NCBI RefSeq assembly: GCF_000715075.1
Contig: NC_134101.1
Span: forward strand, 149,333,084-149,397,083
Length of the DNA: 64,000 bases
Source: Nicotiana tabacum
Lineage: Eukaryota > Streptophyta > Magnoliopsida > Solanales > Solanaceae
Reading direction: 5' to 3'
The position numbers and the translations under genes are program-made. Positions 50,401-61,200 of this stretch are shown one piece after another. How positions within the stretch are numbered: the stretch's first letter is position 1; each line of letters begins with the position of its first letter. The notes beneath the pieces are model-generated. The model was given only the letters and a program-made list of their open reading frames with translations. It was not told the DNA's origin and searched no databases.

Positions 50401-50433
50401 GCAACACAAGTGATGACCTTTTAGGTCATCACA
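47421..50433 (-). repeat. Element D 5' LTR (3.01 kb)
   Basis: Aligns with 39119-42170 along its full length. The start-like hairpin is at 47908-47939; on the minus strand CCTAGCCTCG pairs with CGAGGTTAGG, ten pairs with one G-U. The hairpin array is at about 48126-48345, and AGTGCGGACCGCACT is at 49701-49715. Small indels (for example the loss of 'gagccctcgagactcca' seen at 41523) separate it from the 3' LTR. Confidence 0.9.
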
Positions 50434-51363
50434 TGTGTAAACATACCCAAAAGCTTATATATATATATATATCTGCTTTGTGCCAGTATAATCCTGTTCA
50501 TGTTCCATTGATCATATACCGCTTCAAAAAAATTGTAAATTGTACAACATGTCCACCAATAGGACTTGTTTTGGAAGAATGTCCCCGTTTTTGACAGTTT
50601 TAGTGAAATATTTCTACTTTTTATTTGAACACCATAGTTCTTCAATATTTAAAGCTTAAATTCTTCTTTGACGGTACAAGTAGGAGGTTAATGATCCATT
50701 ATTGTTAAAATAGTTTGGATATTGATAATTTATGCTTAAATTTTTAGTTCAAATTTAGTGATTTGCTGTAAAAGCTCAAAACTCCATTGCTGACCTTAGA
50801 AAGTATTAAGAAGACAAAGTGAGTCTTTTAAATTTTGTATTATTTGACTAAATTGGTGGTTAAGGATTGTTTATATTAGTATTTGAAAGCTTTGTTTCAA
50901 ATTTGAGATAATTTGGAGTATATTTAGGATGATTTGATCGAAATTGAAATTATAAATTCGAAGAACACTTTACTAAAATAACTCCGAAAAATTATGCCAA
51001 GTTAGGTATACTTCAATGAACAACTTAACAGATAGATTAAATAAATATATCATAAACTCTACTAATCTGGTAGAAAAATGTTGAAGAGCATTAACTGTGT
51101 ATCCAAGAGCTATTTTTTAACTACTACTTATTTTGAAGACATTCGGCTAAGACCTAACACTTCACGGGCCATTCATATCAATCACCTATATATAGAACGT
51201 CAAATGAACTCCATTACCTTGTGCTTACTAGAACTTAAGAGATGCAATCGTCTACTAAAGTCCCAAGTATACTATCATGCAGAGCTCCTAATAATAGACA
51301 TATGTAGAATCTTAATTATACACCTTTGTTACGAATAACCAAAAATGCACAAAATAATCATAG
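50434..51363. other. AT-rich sequence between element D and the copia element
   Basis: About 930 bases with no recognised gene. It contains a short TA run (50456-50472). The open frames of 70-86 codons here have no family features. Confidence 0.4.
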
Positions 51364-51580
51364 TGTTATAAATAGTATTTTATCTACGGTGAATGTCTAT
51401 ATTTAGAGAGATCTTAGGGTTTGTTACTTGGTGGCTAAGTCACTCTTCCCTATAAATAATCACTCTTCCCTATAAATAAAGGGATTCTATTCCATTGTAA
51501 TTCATCCCAAAATCAATAAGAATTCTCTCTCCCTACTTTTCTCTACAATACTCTTCTTTTTCTTTTATTGTTTCATAATA
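51364..51580 (+). repeat. Copia 5' LTR (about 217 bases)
   Basis: Begins 'tgttataaatag' and ends near 'tttcataata'. It includes a 20-base direct duplication (51440-51459 and 51460-51479), each copy carrying the TATA-like 'ctataaataa'. The downstream 'ctctctccctacttttctc' pyrimidine run is typical of a transcript leader. Confidence 0.7.
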
Positions 51581-54217
51581 CGTTATCAGCACGAGACTCT
51601 AATCAATTGAGTAGAAGCTTTGGAATTGAGCATAATGATTGTCAATTGTTCCATGAACTTCTTTCATGATTAAATTCTGGATTTAAGGTAAGTATTTTAC
51701 TTTTCTCTTTCAAATTCTTGACATTCTATAATTTGATTTTAAATACAAGCAAACACGATAAATTTTGATTGTAACTCTAATGGAGTTTGAAAAAAATTAT
51801 AACCACCCAAAGTGGTAAAATTTTTATGTCTTGCCATGATGAAATTCATGTATAATTGTGGGCAAAGAATTGAAAACCCGTTCCATTGAATTTGCTCCAT
51901 TCTCACTCCCTTAAGAGAATGTGATAGCAGTATGTGATAAATCTGAAAGAAGATAAAATTATTACTATGAATGTATCAATGGATGTTGACGTGACAATAG
52001 ACGAATTTATAATTGTCATCATTGTGGTAATGTGAACAATAAGGATTCTCAAAATAATCCTTCACTTTGTAAAAGTAATATTTGTCATCGATTTGACATG
52101 AGATTTTGTAAAGCATGTATAGATGATTATGGTCCATTCATGCTGTGAATGTGACAACATCTGATTTATGAATGCATATTCATTCTTGGAAGAATATGAA
52201 CGTGCTAGTGGTAGTGAATATACCACACTCACCTCTAAAAGGAAAATAGAAAATAATATCATTATTATAGCATGAATGTTCATTGATCGTGCCTATTGTG
52301 ATTATCCAAAATATTATGGCAATGCGATTATTACATGACAAAAGTAATAGAAGCAACATATCTTGCCTATAATGATTTTGACCATGACCATAATGGTATA
52401 ACTTTCTCTTTAAAAGTGATATTCACCATATGGATGATGATGAATATGTGGTAGCACCAAATTAATTGAGAGCTCTGGAAGAGCCAATTATTATTATTTT
52501 GGAGGAATACAATTGATTGTCATGTCAATTTATTGTGTTGTAGTAAGTCTCAAAGAAACTTATTGATTTTCTAAAGTATTCGCGAAATCGGTTGGTTATG
52601 TTGAGACTATAAATAAAGGAAAGATTCAATGTCTTCTATTATTAAAACTTGTAGCGGGGTAATATGTATGGGAAAAGTTACCCGCTTTATTCTCCAATTT
52701 GTACTACACAAACAAAAAAATACCACAATAAACTGAATGTTATTGGTATAAAACCCATATCTTAATAAACTTGAAGTTTATTGATATCCAGTTGGCATAA
52801 CTGTTTTAGCCATATCAATTTAAGTATGATGTGCAAAAATAATAGAGAATTTACATGGGTAAATATTAAAGAACTAGAAAGTTCTTTACGAATTCTCTTA
52901 TATTGCTTGTTCTCATTAATTAATTGACAAACTTATAAAATTGGGATTGAATCCCATGAATGCTGGAAATATCAAAGGTGAATATTAGCCCATTCACCTG
53001 CCATGTATACCATATAAGATGCATCTATGATATGGTTATATGTGCGACTATTATTAACCTGCAACCTGTTGTTTGCAAGGTAACTACTCAATAATTTGAT
53101 TTAGAGCATAATTTCTAAATTTTTTTATTCAAGATAGTTCATCTTGATAAGTTGGTTTACATCATAGTCGGTTTAGCAAAATGATTTATTGAGTGCCTCC
53201 ACTTAATAGCTAAACAATTGCCTATGAGAACAAAGTTATCTATATCAGTTTGATATAGGTCATATACGAAAGTATATTACATTCTCCCCTTACAAGTGGT
53301 TCAAGGTCAGGAACCAAATAATTTCATCTTATTATTATTATTATTATTGACGTGTAGGATATATTTTGATTAATACCATAACATACAAAGATGAGTTCTC
53401 AAAGTTGAGAAAACAAGTTAGTTTTTCTAACATGAGGGGGAGATATGATAAACAGTTGAGAAAAAGTTACGTGCAATGAATTATCATATGTACATCTAGA
53501 TCCTCGAATAAGATAATATGAACTTGAAGTTCATAAAAAGATAATTCATGCGCAATATATTGCAAAGCATGCCAGACGCATTTGCTGACCCAAAGAAAGT
53601 AGTTGTATTCTCACTGAAAATGCTCCTATTAAAATAAGTCCTAGAAGGACAAAGTCTATGGTATGCTTTAGGCGTATAGACAAATCGGTTTCAAATAAAT
53701 TTCTTGATAAAGAAGATGAGCATATGATCAAAATGATCATAATAGAGGCAAGTGATCTAGAAGATCACATGAACTAATACTTCATAAAATCTCATGAGAG
53801 AGTCAGTTACCTGAAAATATGAATGAAGAGATATCTATATTATGTCTTTATGGAAAATAAGGAGGTTGGAACTGATATAAAATATTTGTCAACGACATCT
53901 ATCATAGCGCTAAGTATAGATGAGGACCTTAAGTATGTAGAATATAGAGACAAAAATATTGGCCAAATGGAAGAGACACAATTCAAGTAGAATTGATTCC
54001 ATATGAAAGATATATAGTTTTGGACCTGCAGTTCAAACACTTGAAAGTATAAAGTTAATGGTATGTGCAATCACTTACATGTATTTTATATGCCTAGCAT
54101 GACATGAAAATTTGATATAAATATAAAGTCTATTTATATGACTTATTTGACTATACATATGTGGCAATTCCTGAAGGATTTAAATTGCTTAAAGCATATA
54201 CAATTCTTCATCTTGAA
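51581..54217 (+). pseudogene. Copia gag-pol remnant
   Basis: Recognisable pieces in shifting plus-strand frames: a gag zinc-knuckle-like CHHCGN stretch near 52015; SQRNLL near 52550 (the pre-integrase region); integrase-like traces near 52980-53060; AFADPKKV near 53580, followed by ENAPIKI; and IPEGFKLLKAY at about 54165, an RT segment. Stops and frameshifts are dense, so it is older or faster decayed than the gypsy elements. Minus-strand frames inside it are shadows. Confidence 0.6.
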
Positions 54218-54338
54218 TGTGATGACCCAAAAGGTCATCACTTGTTTTACAAGTCGATTATGTGTTCCGAGGCCTTAAAACCATCTCTTTGTCTTACCTC
54301 GATTTACGTGCATAGTCCGAGCATGTATTCAAAAAGCC
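54218..54338 (+). repeat. First 120 bases of an F-type LTR
   Basis: Begins 'tgtgatgacccaaaaggtc', the same start as the LTR at 58603, and follows it to 'caaaaagcc'. It interrupts the copia RT on the left and meets the LINE 3' tail on the right. The rest of this LTR is not found beyond the LINE. Confidence 0.75.
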
Positions 54339-54671
54339 AATAACAACAACAAAAACAACGACCCAGTGTAATCCCACAAGTGGGGTTTGGGGAGGGTAAT
54401 TTGTACGCACACCTTACCCCTACCCCGAGGGGCAGAGAGGCTGTTTCTAGGAGACCCTCGGCTCAAGAAGGCCACAAAAGACGATATATCATTACCATCA
54501 ATAGAATCATAATAAAATGACAGCAATATAAGAAATACGAAATAGATGAAAAGTATAATATTAACCAGCAGATAAAGCCCTGCATCAGTAGATGGCCACT
54601 AGCATCCTAATAGTAACTACTAACTGGCTAATCTTACCCTGTTGCGCCGTAGAAATATTCACAACTTCCCC

Positions 54672-56493
54672 CTAACCTACAACCTTAATGCTCGACCTCC
54701 ACAATTCCCTGTCCAGTGCCATATCCTCAATAATCCTAAGTCGCGCCATGTCCTGCCCGATCACCTCTTCCCAATACTTCTTAGGTCGCCCTCTACCTCT
54801 CCTCGTGCCCACCATAGCCAGTCGCTCGCACCTCCTCACCGGTGCATCAGTACTCCTCCTCTGAATGTGCCCGAACCATCTAAGTCTTGCTTCCTACATC
54901 TTGTCCTCCATGGGGGCCACGTCCACCTTCTCTCGAATATCTTCATTCCTAATCTTATCCATCCTTGTATGCCCGCACATCCACCTCAACATCCTCATCA
55001 TTGCTAGTTTTATCTTTTGGATGTGTGAGTTCTTAATCGGCCAACACTCAGTCCCATACAACATGGCAAGCCTAACCGGTGCTCTATAAAGCTTACCTTT
55101 TAGTAACGATGGCACTTTATTGTCACACTAGACTCCCAACGCTACCTTCACTTCATCCACCCACCCCTATATGGTGCGTGACATCCTCTTCGATCTCACC
55201 ACCACTGATAGCTTACCCAAGGTACTTGAAACTACCCTTCTTGTGAATGCGTTGAGAGTCAAGCCTCACGTCCACTCCCTCTTCCGTCGGCTCAACCCCA
55301 AATTTGCACTTGAGGTATTCCGTCTTCGTCATGCTCAACTTGAAACCTTTTGATTAAAAGGCATGTCTCCAAACCTCCAACCTCTCGTTGACGCCGCCTC
55401 ATGTCTAGTCAATCAGAACTATGTCATCAGCAAATAACATGCACCATGGAACCTCCCCTTGAATATTATGAGTGAGTGCATCCATCACCAGGGCCAATAG
55501 GAATGGGATAAACGCAGACCCTTGGTGCAACCCCGTAACAACCGAAAAATGCTCGGAGTCACCTCCTACTGTCCTAAACCTAGTCTTAGCTCCATTATAC
55601 ATGTCTTTAATCACCCTAATGTAGGCAACCAGAACCCCTTTTGCCTCCAAGCAGCTCCATAGGACCTCCCTAGGAACCCTGTCGTATGCTTTCTCCAAAT
55701 CAATAAACACCATGTGAAGATCCTTCTTCCTATCCCTGTATTGTTCCACCATCCTCCTAATAAGGTGAATAGCTTCTGTGGTAGATCGCCCCGGCATGAA
55801 CCCGAACTAGTTGTCTGAAATAGACACCGTCCTTTGCACTCTCATTTCTACCACTCTCTCCCAAACATTCATAGTATGACTCAGTAATTTTATACCCCTA
55901 TAGTTGTTACAGCTCTGGATATCGCCTTTGTTCTTATACAACGGAACCATTATACTCCACCTCTACTCTTCAGGAATCCTATTAGTCTTGAATATGACAT
56001 TAAACAATCCAGTAAGCTATTCCAAGCCTGCTCTACCCACACACCTCCAAAGTTCAACCAGAATTTCGTCTGACCCAGTAGCTCTGCCCCTTCTCATCTT
56101 ATGCATCGCCTCCATGACCTCATCGACCTCGATGTCCCTACAATAACATAATTCATGGGGACAATCAGCATTCCTCAATTCACCTAGTACAATATCCTAA
56201 TCCCTTTCTTCATTTAGATGTTTATGAAAGTAGGTATACCACATCCTCATAATCTGGTCGTCCCCCCATCAAAACTTTGCCGTCATTATCTTTTATGAAA
56301 GTAGGTATACCTTTTTCTCCCTGCCTTTGTTCCCCAGTTCCCCATACAGACGAGCAAAAGTTGTAGTCTTAGCCTTAGAGACTGCCATCTTTGCCTCTTT
56401 TCTAGCTACCTTATACCTATCACTGTTCGCTCTCTTCTCCTTCTTGCCAGTGCTCCCTACTAACCATAGGTAAGCTGCCTTTTTTGCTTCCAC
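54672..56493 (-). pseudogene. LINE reverse transcriptase and C-terminal domain
   Basis: The N-terminal part (56493-56293) has KAAYLWLVGS and YKVARKEAKMAVSKAK. The RT core (55797-55405) has [36 protein letters not shown], a GLHQGSA segment and the active-site FADDIVL with both Asp kept. The C-terminal part (55115 to 54672) has YGTECWPIKNSHIQK and MLRWMCGHTRMDKIRNEDIR, then ends at a TAG after IKVVG (54672-54674). Stops and frameshifts separate the blocks. A 19-base direct repeat 'ttatgaaagtaggtatacc' (about 56222 and 56293) flanks a rearrangement in the linker. Confidence 0.85.
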
Positions 56494-56765
56494 TTTACCT
56501 TGGACAACTGTATTCCACCATCAATCTCCTTTGTGGCCACCAGTACAGCCCGAAGATATCCCTAACACCTCTCTCGGTGCCTTCCTTATACAATCCGCCG
56601 TCATCTACCACATAGTGTTTGCATCCCCACTACTTTTCCAAGCCCCCATTGCCGATAACCTTCCTTCCAACTCCTGAGCTTTATCCTTAGTCAAGGTTCC
56701 CCACCTAATCCTCGGACGACCTTGTACTGACCTTTTCTTTGTCATTATCATAATAGCAATGTCCA

Positions 56766-57564
56766 TCACCAAAGCCTATGTTGTGCTGTGAGGGTCTTAA
56801 TAACCTTGCAATCCTCGCACAACCTTCGGTCATATCTCCTGAGGAGGAGATAGTCAATCTGAGTCTTCGCCACCGAACTTTGGTAAGTAACCAAATGCTC
56901 CTCCCGTTTCAAAAAACTTGAGTTCGCAATCACTAGATTGAATGCCTTGGCGAAGTCTAACAACGAAGTGCCCCTCCGTTCTGCTCCCCGAAGCCGAAGC
57001 CGCCATGCACCTCAGTATAACCACCTGCAGACAACCCAATATGACCATTGAAATCTCCTCCTATGAATAACCTCTCAGAAGGCGGAATACTACGAATGAT
57101 CTCATCCAACCCCTTCCAAAAGCACCTTTTAATCTCCCCATCCAAGCCTGCTTACGGTGCGTACGCACTCACGACATTTAAAGTACACTCAGCCACCATT
57201 AACTTAATAGTCATTAATGTATCATTCACCCGCCTAACCTCTACCACCGACTCTCTAAGATGGCTATCTACCTGGATACCCACTCCATTCTTACCCCTCA
57301 GGACTCCAGAGTACCACGACTTATAACCATCCGTGTTTTTGCCCTCGATCCAACCCACCTAGTCTCCTGGACACACGTTATATTAATCTTCCTCTTCTGA
57401 AGGATCTTCGCCAACTCTATAGACTTACTCGTTAGTGAACCTATGTTCCATGACCCGATTCTCAACCTATAGGCTCCCTTGCCCCCGCTACCTCCCTTGC
57501 CTCCCGTCCCACCCCTGGCCCCCGCCCCACACTCTTCTCCACACTCTGCCCCACCCGAGGACAT
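56766..57564 (-). pseudogene. LINE apurinic-type endonuclease
   Basis: From the ATG at 57564, a Gly-rich lead (GGTGGKGGSGGKG) precedes LRIGSWNIGSL, CVQETRWVGS with the catalytic Glu, then in shifted frames NGVGIQVD, VVSAYAP, GGDFNGHIG and QIDYLLLRRYD. The motifs match the EEP-fold nicking enzyme of non-LTR elements. At least two frameshifts (near 57350 and 57150) break it. A Pro-rich frame on the plus strand is the shadow of the Gly-rich lead. Confidence 0.82.
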
Positions 57565-58602
57565 GCCCTTATTCTATCATCCCAGACTACAACTACTACA
57601 CCTACGACAATCTAAAGAAGACTTGCTAGTGCACAACGTACAACGAACCAAACTAGAAGGAAACAAGTGACTACTAGAACACTAGTTGAATGATTGAACT
57701 ATTGCGAACTAAAATAACATCAATTTAGCTAACACCAAAAGGGAAATAGTAAAATGGGAGGTACCAACTCCCGAGAACAAAACCTGTGATTGATTTGTTG
57801 TACTCAATGTAGTTGTACGTTCAAACCCAGTTTCCCACCGCCCTTTGTTGATACTCGCCCCAGTTGCTCTCCTTTGCTAGTGCTCGTGTGCCCAACTTGT
57901 CTCCAACAACTTCGAGAATTTCCCTGAAAAACACAAAAAATACGACGACACAAAAACCAAAAAGGGCATGTCACCGCTACCACTGGTGTAGCCCCGACAA
58001 TAGCAGGGGAAATGGAGGGAAAAAGCAGAGAACTACACAACACACAAATTAATTTAATTTCCAACACCAAATTAACAAAATATTTCACAACTGATTCACC
58101 TATTTATAGAAAGTAATATTACATTTAATACAATTTTCACAAATCACTCTAAAACCTACACAACACACAAATTAATTTCTAAAGCAACTATCAGACACAA
58201 TATCAAAATCGAACAGAGAGACTAAGATACTAACATCAGGATTTTAGGGATTGTAGAACAAAAGAAAGGGAGGTGAACAATATCAAAATCGAAACAAGCA
58301 CAATCTGATCAATTATTTTAAAAATTAGTAAAAGTATGCATATAACAACCATAAATACAATCTGATCAAGAAAATCGGTCTAATGGACCTGACATAGCTG
58401 CAGACGATTAGCAAAATCAAGCCAAAATTTTGATTGCGCAGTAGATCGGTGAATCCAAAGAGCTTGACAAAAATCCCTGCAAACTCAATTAAAACATGAT
58501 GAACCAGTAAATCGAATAATTAAAAGAGCCTCCAAAATCACTGTAAAATCAGAACTCTACCAGCAAAAGTCAACAAGAAAAAAAAAGAAAAGCCGCTATT
58601 AC
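57565..58602. other. Possible LINE leader and unassigned sequence
   Basis: 57565-58090 may be the 5' untranslated part of the LINE. 58091-58602 is AT-rich, with the repeated phrases 'aacacacaaattaattt' (58040 and 58160) and 'caatatcaaaatcgaa' (58200 and 58278). No gene is recognised. Confidence 0.35.
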
Positions 58603-60387
58603 TGTGATGATCCAAGAGGTCATCACTTGTTTTTAAAATAAATTCTGCATTCTGAGGCCTTAAAAACCTCTTTTAGCATCACCTTGATTTGCGTGCACAG
58701 TCCGACCACCAAGCCAAAAAGCCTATATGTGAAAATTTGTGAAAAATGATAAATTTTGACTTAAAATGCATTTTAGTTGACTACGGTCAACATTTTGGGT
58801 AAACAGACAGGACTCGTGATTTGACGGTCCTGGAAGATCTGTGAAAAAATATGGGAGTTGGCGTATGCCCGGAATCGAATTCCGAGGTCCCAAGCCCGAG
58901 AATTAAATTTTTAAAGAAAATTATTTTTTGGAAATTTCTATGAGTTTTGGAAAATAAATACATTTAGAATTTGATGGTATCGGGCCCATATTCTAGTTAC
59001 AAAGCACGGTATAGGTTTTATATGTGAAATAAGATAATTCTATGAAATTTGGTAAGAAACGGATGTCATTTGATGTGATTCGGACCTTAAATGCAAAATT
59101 TGATGTTTTAAGAAGTTCTGAAATATTTCATTGATTTTGAGGTTTAATTCGTTGTTTAAGGGGTTATTTTGGCGAATTGATCGCACGGATAGGTTCAAAT
59201 GATGTTTCTGAGTTAGTGCGTATGTTTGGTTTGGAGTCCCGAGGGCTCGGGTGAGTTTCAGATGCGTTTCGGAAAGTTTTGAACTCATAAAAAGTTGTAG
59301 GTTTCTGGGTGTTCAGTGCCCAGGGATTTTGTTCCTCGCATTTGCATGGTCCCACTCGCGAATGTGTAAGGAAAATCTCCCAGGTGCCAGATTTCCTCTT
59401 TGCGAACACGAAGCTTGAGACGCGAACGCGAGGCTGATGGGGGAATACCCTTCACGAACGTGTCCAAGGATTCGCGAACGCGTAAGGTTAAAGGCCTGGG
59501 GGAGGGTTCACATTTTGTTCTACCCGAACGCGGCCATTGGCTCGCGAATGCGAAGGCTCAAGGGGTCAAAGTTCCGCAAACGCAAGCCCAATGTCGCAAA
59601 CGCGAAGATAACTTAGGACCAACTCTTCGCGGATGCGACGGGCTTATCGCGAACGCGATGGCCTATCCAGTGATTTTAAAACAGATCCAAAAACGGGACT
59701 TAATCAAAATTTCCTAACTTCTTCTTTCAAACTACAAATTGGGTGATTTTTGAAAGAGGATTTCACCACCAATTTATAGGTATGTAATAATCGACTCATT
59801 TTCTTCCATTTCCAGTAACACCCATTAGATTTCTAAGCTTAAATCATGTTCTTAAGGGTAGAAAATTAGGGATTTGGGTAGATTTAGGGCTTTTTGTATA
59901 ATTGTGATTTAGACCTCGTTTTAGGGTCGAATTTTGGAACTAATTATATATTCGGGCTCGTGGTGAATGGGTGATCGGGTTTTGGTCCGAACCTCGTGTT
60001 TTGACCAAGCGGGTCCGGGCTCAATTTTGACCTTTTGGGAAAAATGATGGGAAAGCTATAATTAAGAATTGGAATTGGATTGTTTAGTGTTTATTGATGT
60101 TATTAAGTTGATTATATCTAGATACAATTGATTTGGAGCCAAAATCAAAAAGAAAAGCGGTGTTTGAGGCTTGAGTTGGTCGTGGAAGTTCGAGGTAAGT
60201 ATTTGGTCTAACCTTAGCTTGATGGATTAGGAGTTGTGTCTATTTTCTATGTGTTAATCGTGGAGTACGACGTATAGGCATGGTGACGAGTATTTATACG
60301 TCGGTGTCAAGCATGCCCGTGAGTCTTGTGTTATAAATTGTTATGACTCTGTTGTGGTTTATTGTGCCTCACATGTTATTATCATCA

Positions 60388-60570
60388 TTGTTCCCTTGCC
60401 GCATTGTTTGTTTGATATTATTGTTCCCTTGCCGAGATATTATTGAGATATCATTGTTCCCTTGCCGAGATGTTTGTTTAATATTATTGTTCCCTTGCCC
60501 GGATATTGTTGAGATATCATTGTTCCTTTGTCGGGATGTTTGTTTGATATTATTGTTCCCTTTCTAGGAT
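60388..60570 (+). repeat. 'ttcccttgccg' tandem repeats
   Basis: Six degenerate copies of 'attgttcccttgccg' spaced 30-37 bases apart, with linkers alternating between 'atgtttgtttgatatt' and 'atattgttgagatatc' types. The reverse form ('cggcaagggaacaac') lies in the same relative place in the element D LTRs, so this array predates the split of D and F. Confidence 0.85.
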
Positions 60571-60597
60571 TCCTTGTGATTATTGCTGGCTTGTAAC

Positions 60598-60975
60598 TGG
60601 GAGTGGGTGGTACGCCTACCACAAGATAATGAAACGGGAGAGGGTGGTACGCCTACCACAAAATAATGAAATGGGAGCGGGTGGTACGCCTACTAAAGAT
60701 ATAATGAAATGGGAGTGGATGGTATGCCTACCACAATATATAATGAAATAGGAGCGGGTGGTACGCCTACTACAAGATAAATGAAATGGGAGCGGGTGGT
60801 ACGCCTAACACGATATAAGTGAAATGGGAGCGGGTGGCATGCCTGCCACGAGATAAATGAAATGGGAGCGGGTGGCACGCCTGCCACGAGATACATGAAA
60901 TGGGAGTGGGTGGCACGCCTGCCACGAGATACAGGAAATGGGATCGGGTTGCACGCCTGCAACAAGATGTGAAAA
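60598..60975 (+). repeat. Ten-unit tandem hairpin array in the F LTR
   Basis: Ten units of about 38 bases, each with a six-base stem round a four-base loop (cgcc or tgcc). Stems: units 1 and 2 GTGGTA/TACCAC (60607-60622, 60644-60659); units 7-9 GTGGCA/TGCCAC (60834-60849, 60872-60887, 60910-60925); unit 10 GTTGCA/TGCAAC (60948-60963). Unit 5 has one wobble, units 4 and 6 one mismatch, and unit 3 is damaged. Element D has an unrelated hairpin array in this slot. Confidence 0.9.
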
Positions 60976-61131
60976 GAGAGTGAAACCTGCCTTTGTTTTC
61001 CTTACTCTTGTTAGTGGTTAGATTTTGATTCCTTTATAATTCTATAATATTCTATTTTTACCTATTATTTCCCCAAAGCATGTTTTCCCTATGCCATCTT
61101 TACTTGTTTATTCCTGCTTTACTTTCTGTTG

Positions 61132-61200
61132 TATATTATATAACTACACATATTTATTTGGTAGTCTGGTCCTAACCTCGTCACTACTTCGCCGAGGTTA
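61132..61200 (+). promoter_or_regulatory. Putative LTR core promoter and start-site hairpin
   Basis: 'tatattatata' (61132-61142) is followed about 30 bases later by a perfect eight-pair stem TAACCTCG / CGAGGTTA (61173-61180, 61193-61200) with loop 'tcactacttcgc'. The same hairpin occurs in the C and D LTRs. Spacing from the TATA suggests it lies near the start of the transcript. That role is inferred. Confidence 0.55.

Larger units (their letters stand above)
39119..50433 (-). mobile_element. Element D: structurally complete Ty3/gypsy chromovirus
   Basis: 11.3 kb in minus orientation: 5' LTR (47421-50433), PBS (47406-47417), gag, protease, RT/RNase H, integrase, chromodomain, polypurine tract, 3' LTR (39119-42170). 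It has all parts of an autonomous element but many stops, mostly CAG-to-TAG. The bases beside it (39114-39118 'ggggt' and 50434-50438 'tgtgt') do not form a clear 5-base duplication. It is the minus-strand relative of element F, with similar gag and protease. Confidence 0.9.
51364..54217 (+). mobile_element. Degenerate Ty1/copia retrotransposon, 3' part missing
   Basis: A short LTR (51364-51580) is followed by 'cgttatcagcacgag', a primer-region sequence typical of small-LTR copia elements of the Ale/Retrofit type, and by decayed plus-strand gag-pol. It ends within RT at 54217, where a Ty3/gypsy LTR terminus begins. No 3' LTR is seen. Confidence 0.7.
54339..57564 (-). mobile_element. RTE-type LINE
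   Basis: Minus strand: endonuclease, RT, C-terminal region, and a 3' end rich in TTG repeats (54339-54360), with no poly(A). The 3' segment with 'gtaatcccacaagtggggt' and 'ccttacccctaccccgagg' (plus strand) is a familiar Solanaceae RTE tail, also shared by some SINEs. It inserted next to or into an LTR scrap. The 5' end is not defined: sequence from 57565 to about 58090 may be its leader. Confidence 0.85.

Noticed and set aside
39114..50438. Target-site duplication for element D
   Set aside because: 'ggggt' and 'tgtgt' match at only three of five positions; not enough.
50355..50645. Short frames on both strands crossing the element D border
   Set aside because: They start inside an LTR and run into unassigned DNA; no support as genes.
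52062..52283. Minus-strand 73-codon frame with a hydrophobic start, signal-peptide-like
   Set aside because: It lies antisense to the decayed copia gag and shows no homology; likely a shadow.
60598..60975. CRISPR-like repeat-spacer array
   Set aside because: Regular palindromic repeats with 22-base linkers look superficially similar, but the linkers are themselves repeats, the context is a plant LTR, and no cas genes exist.
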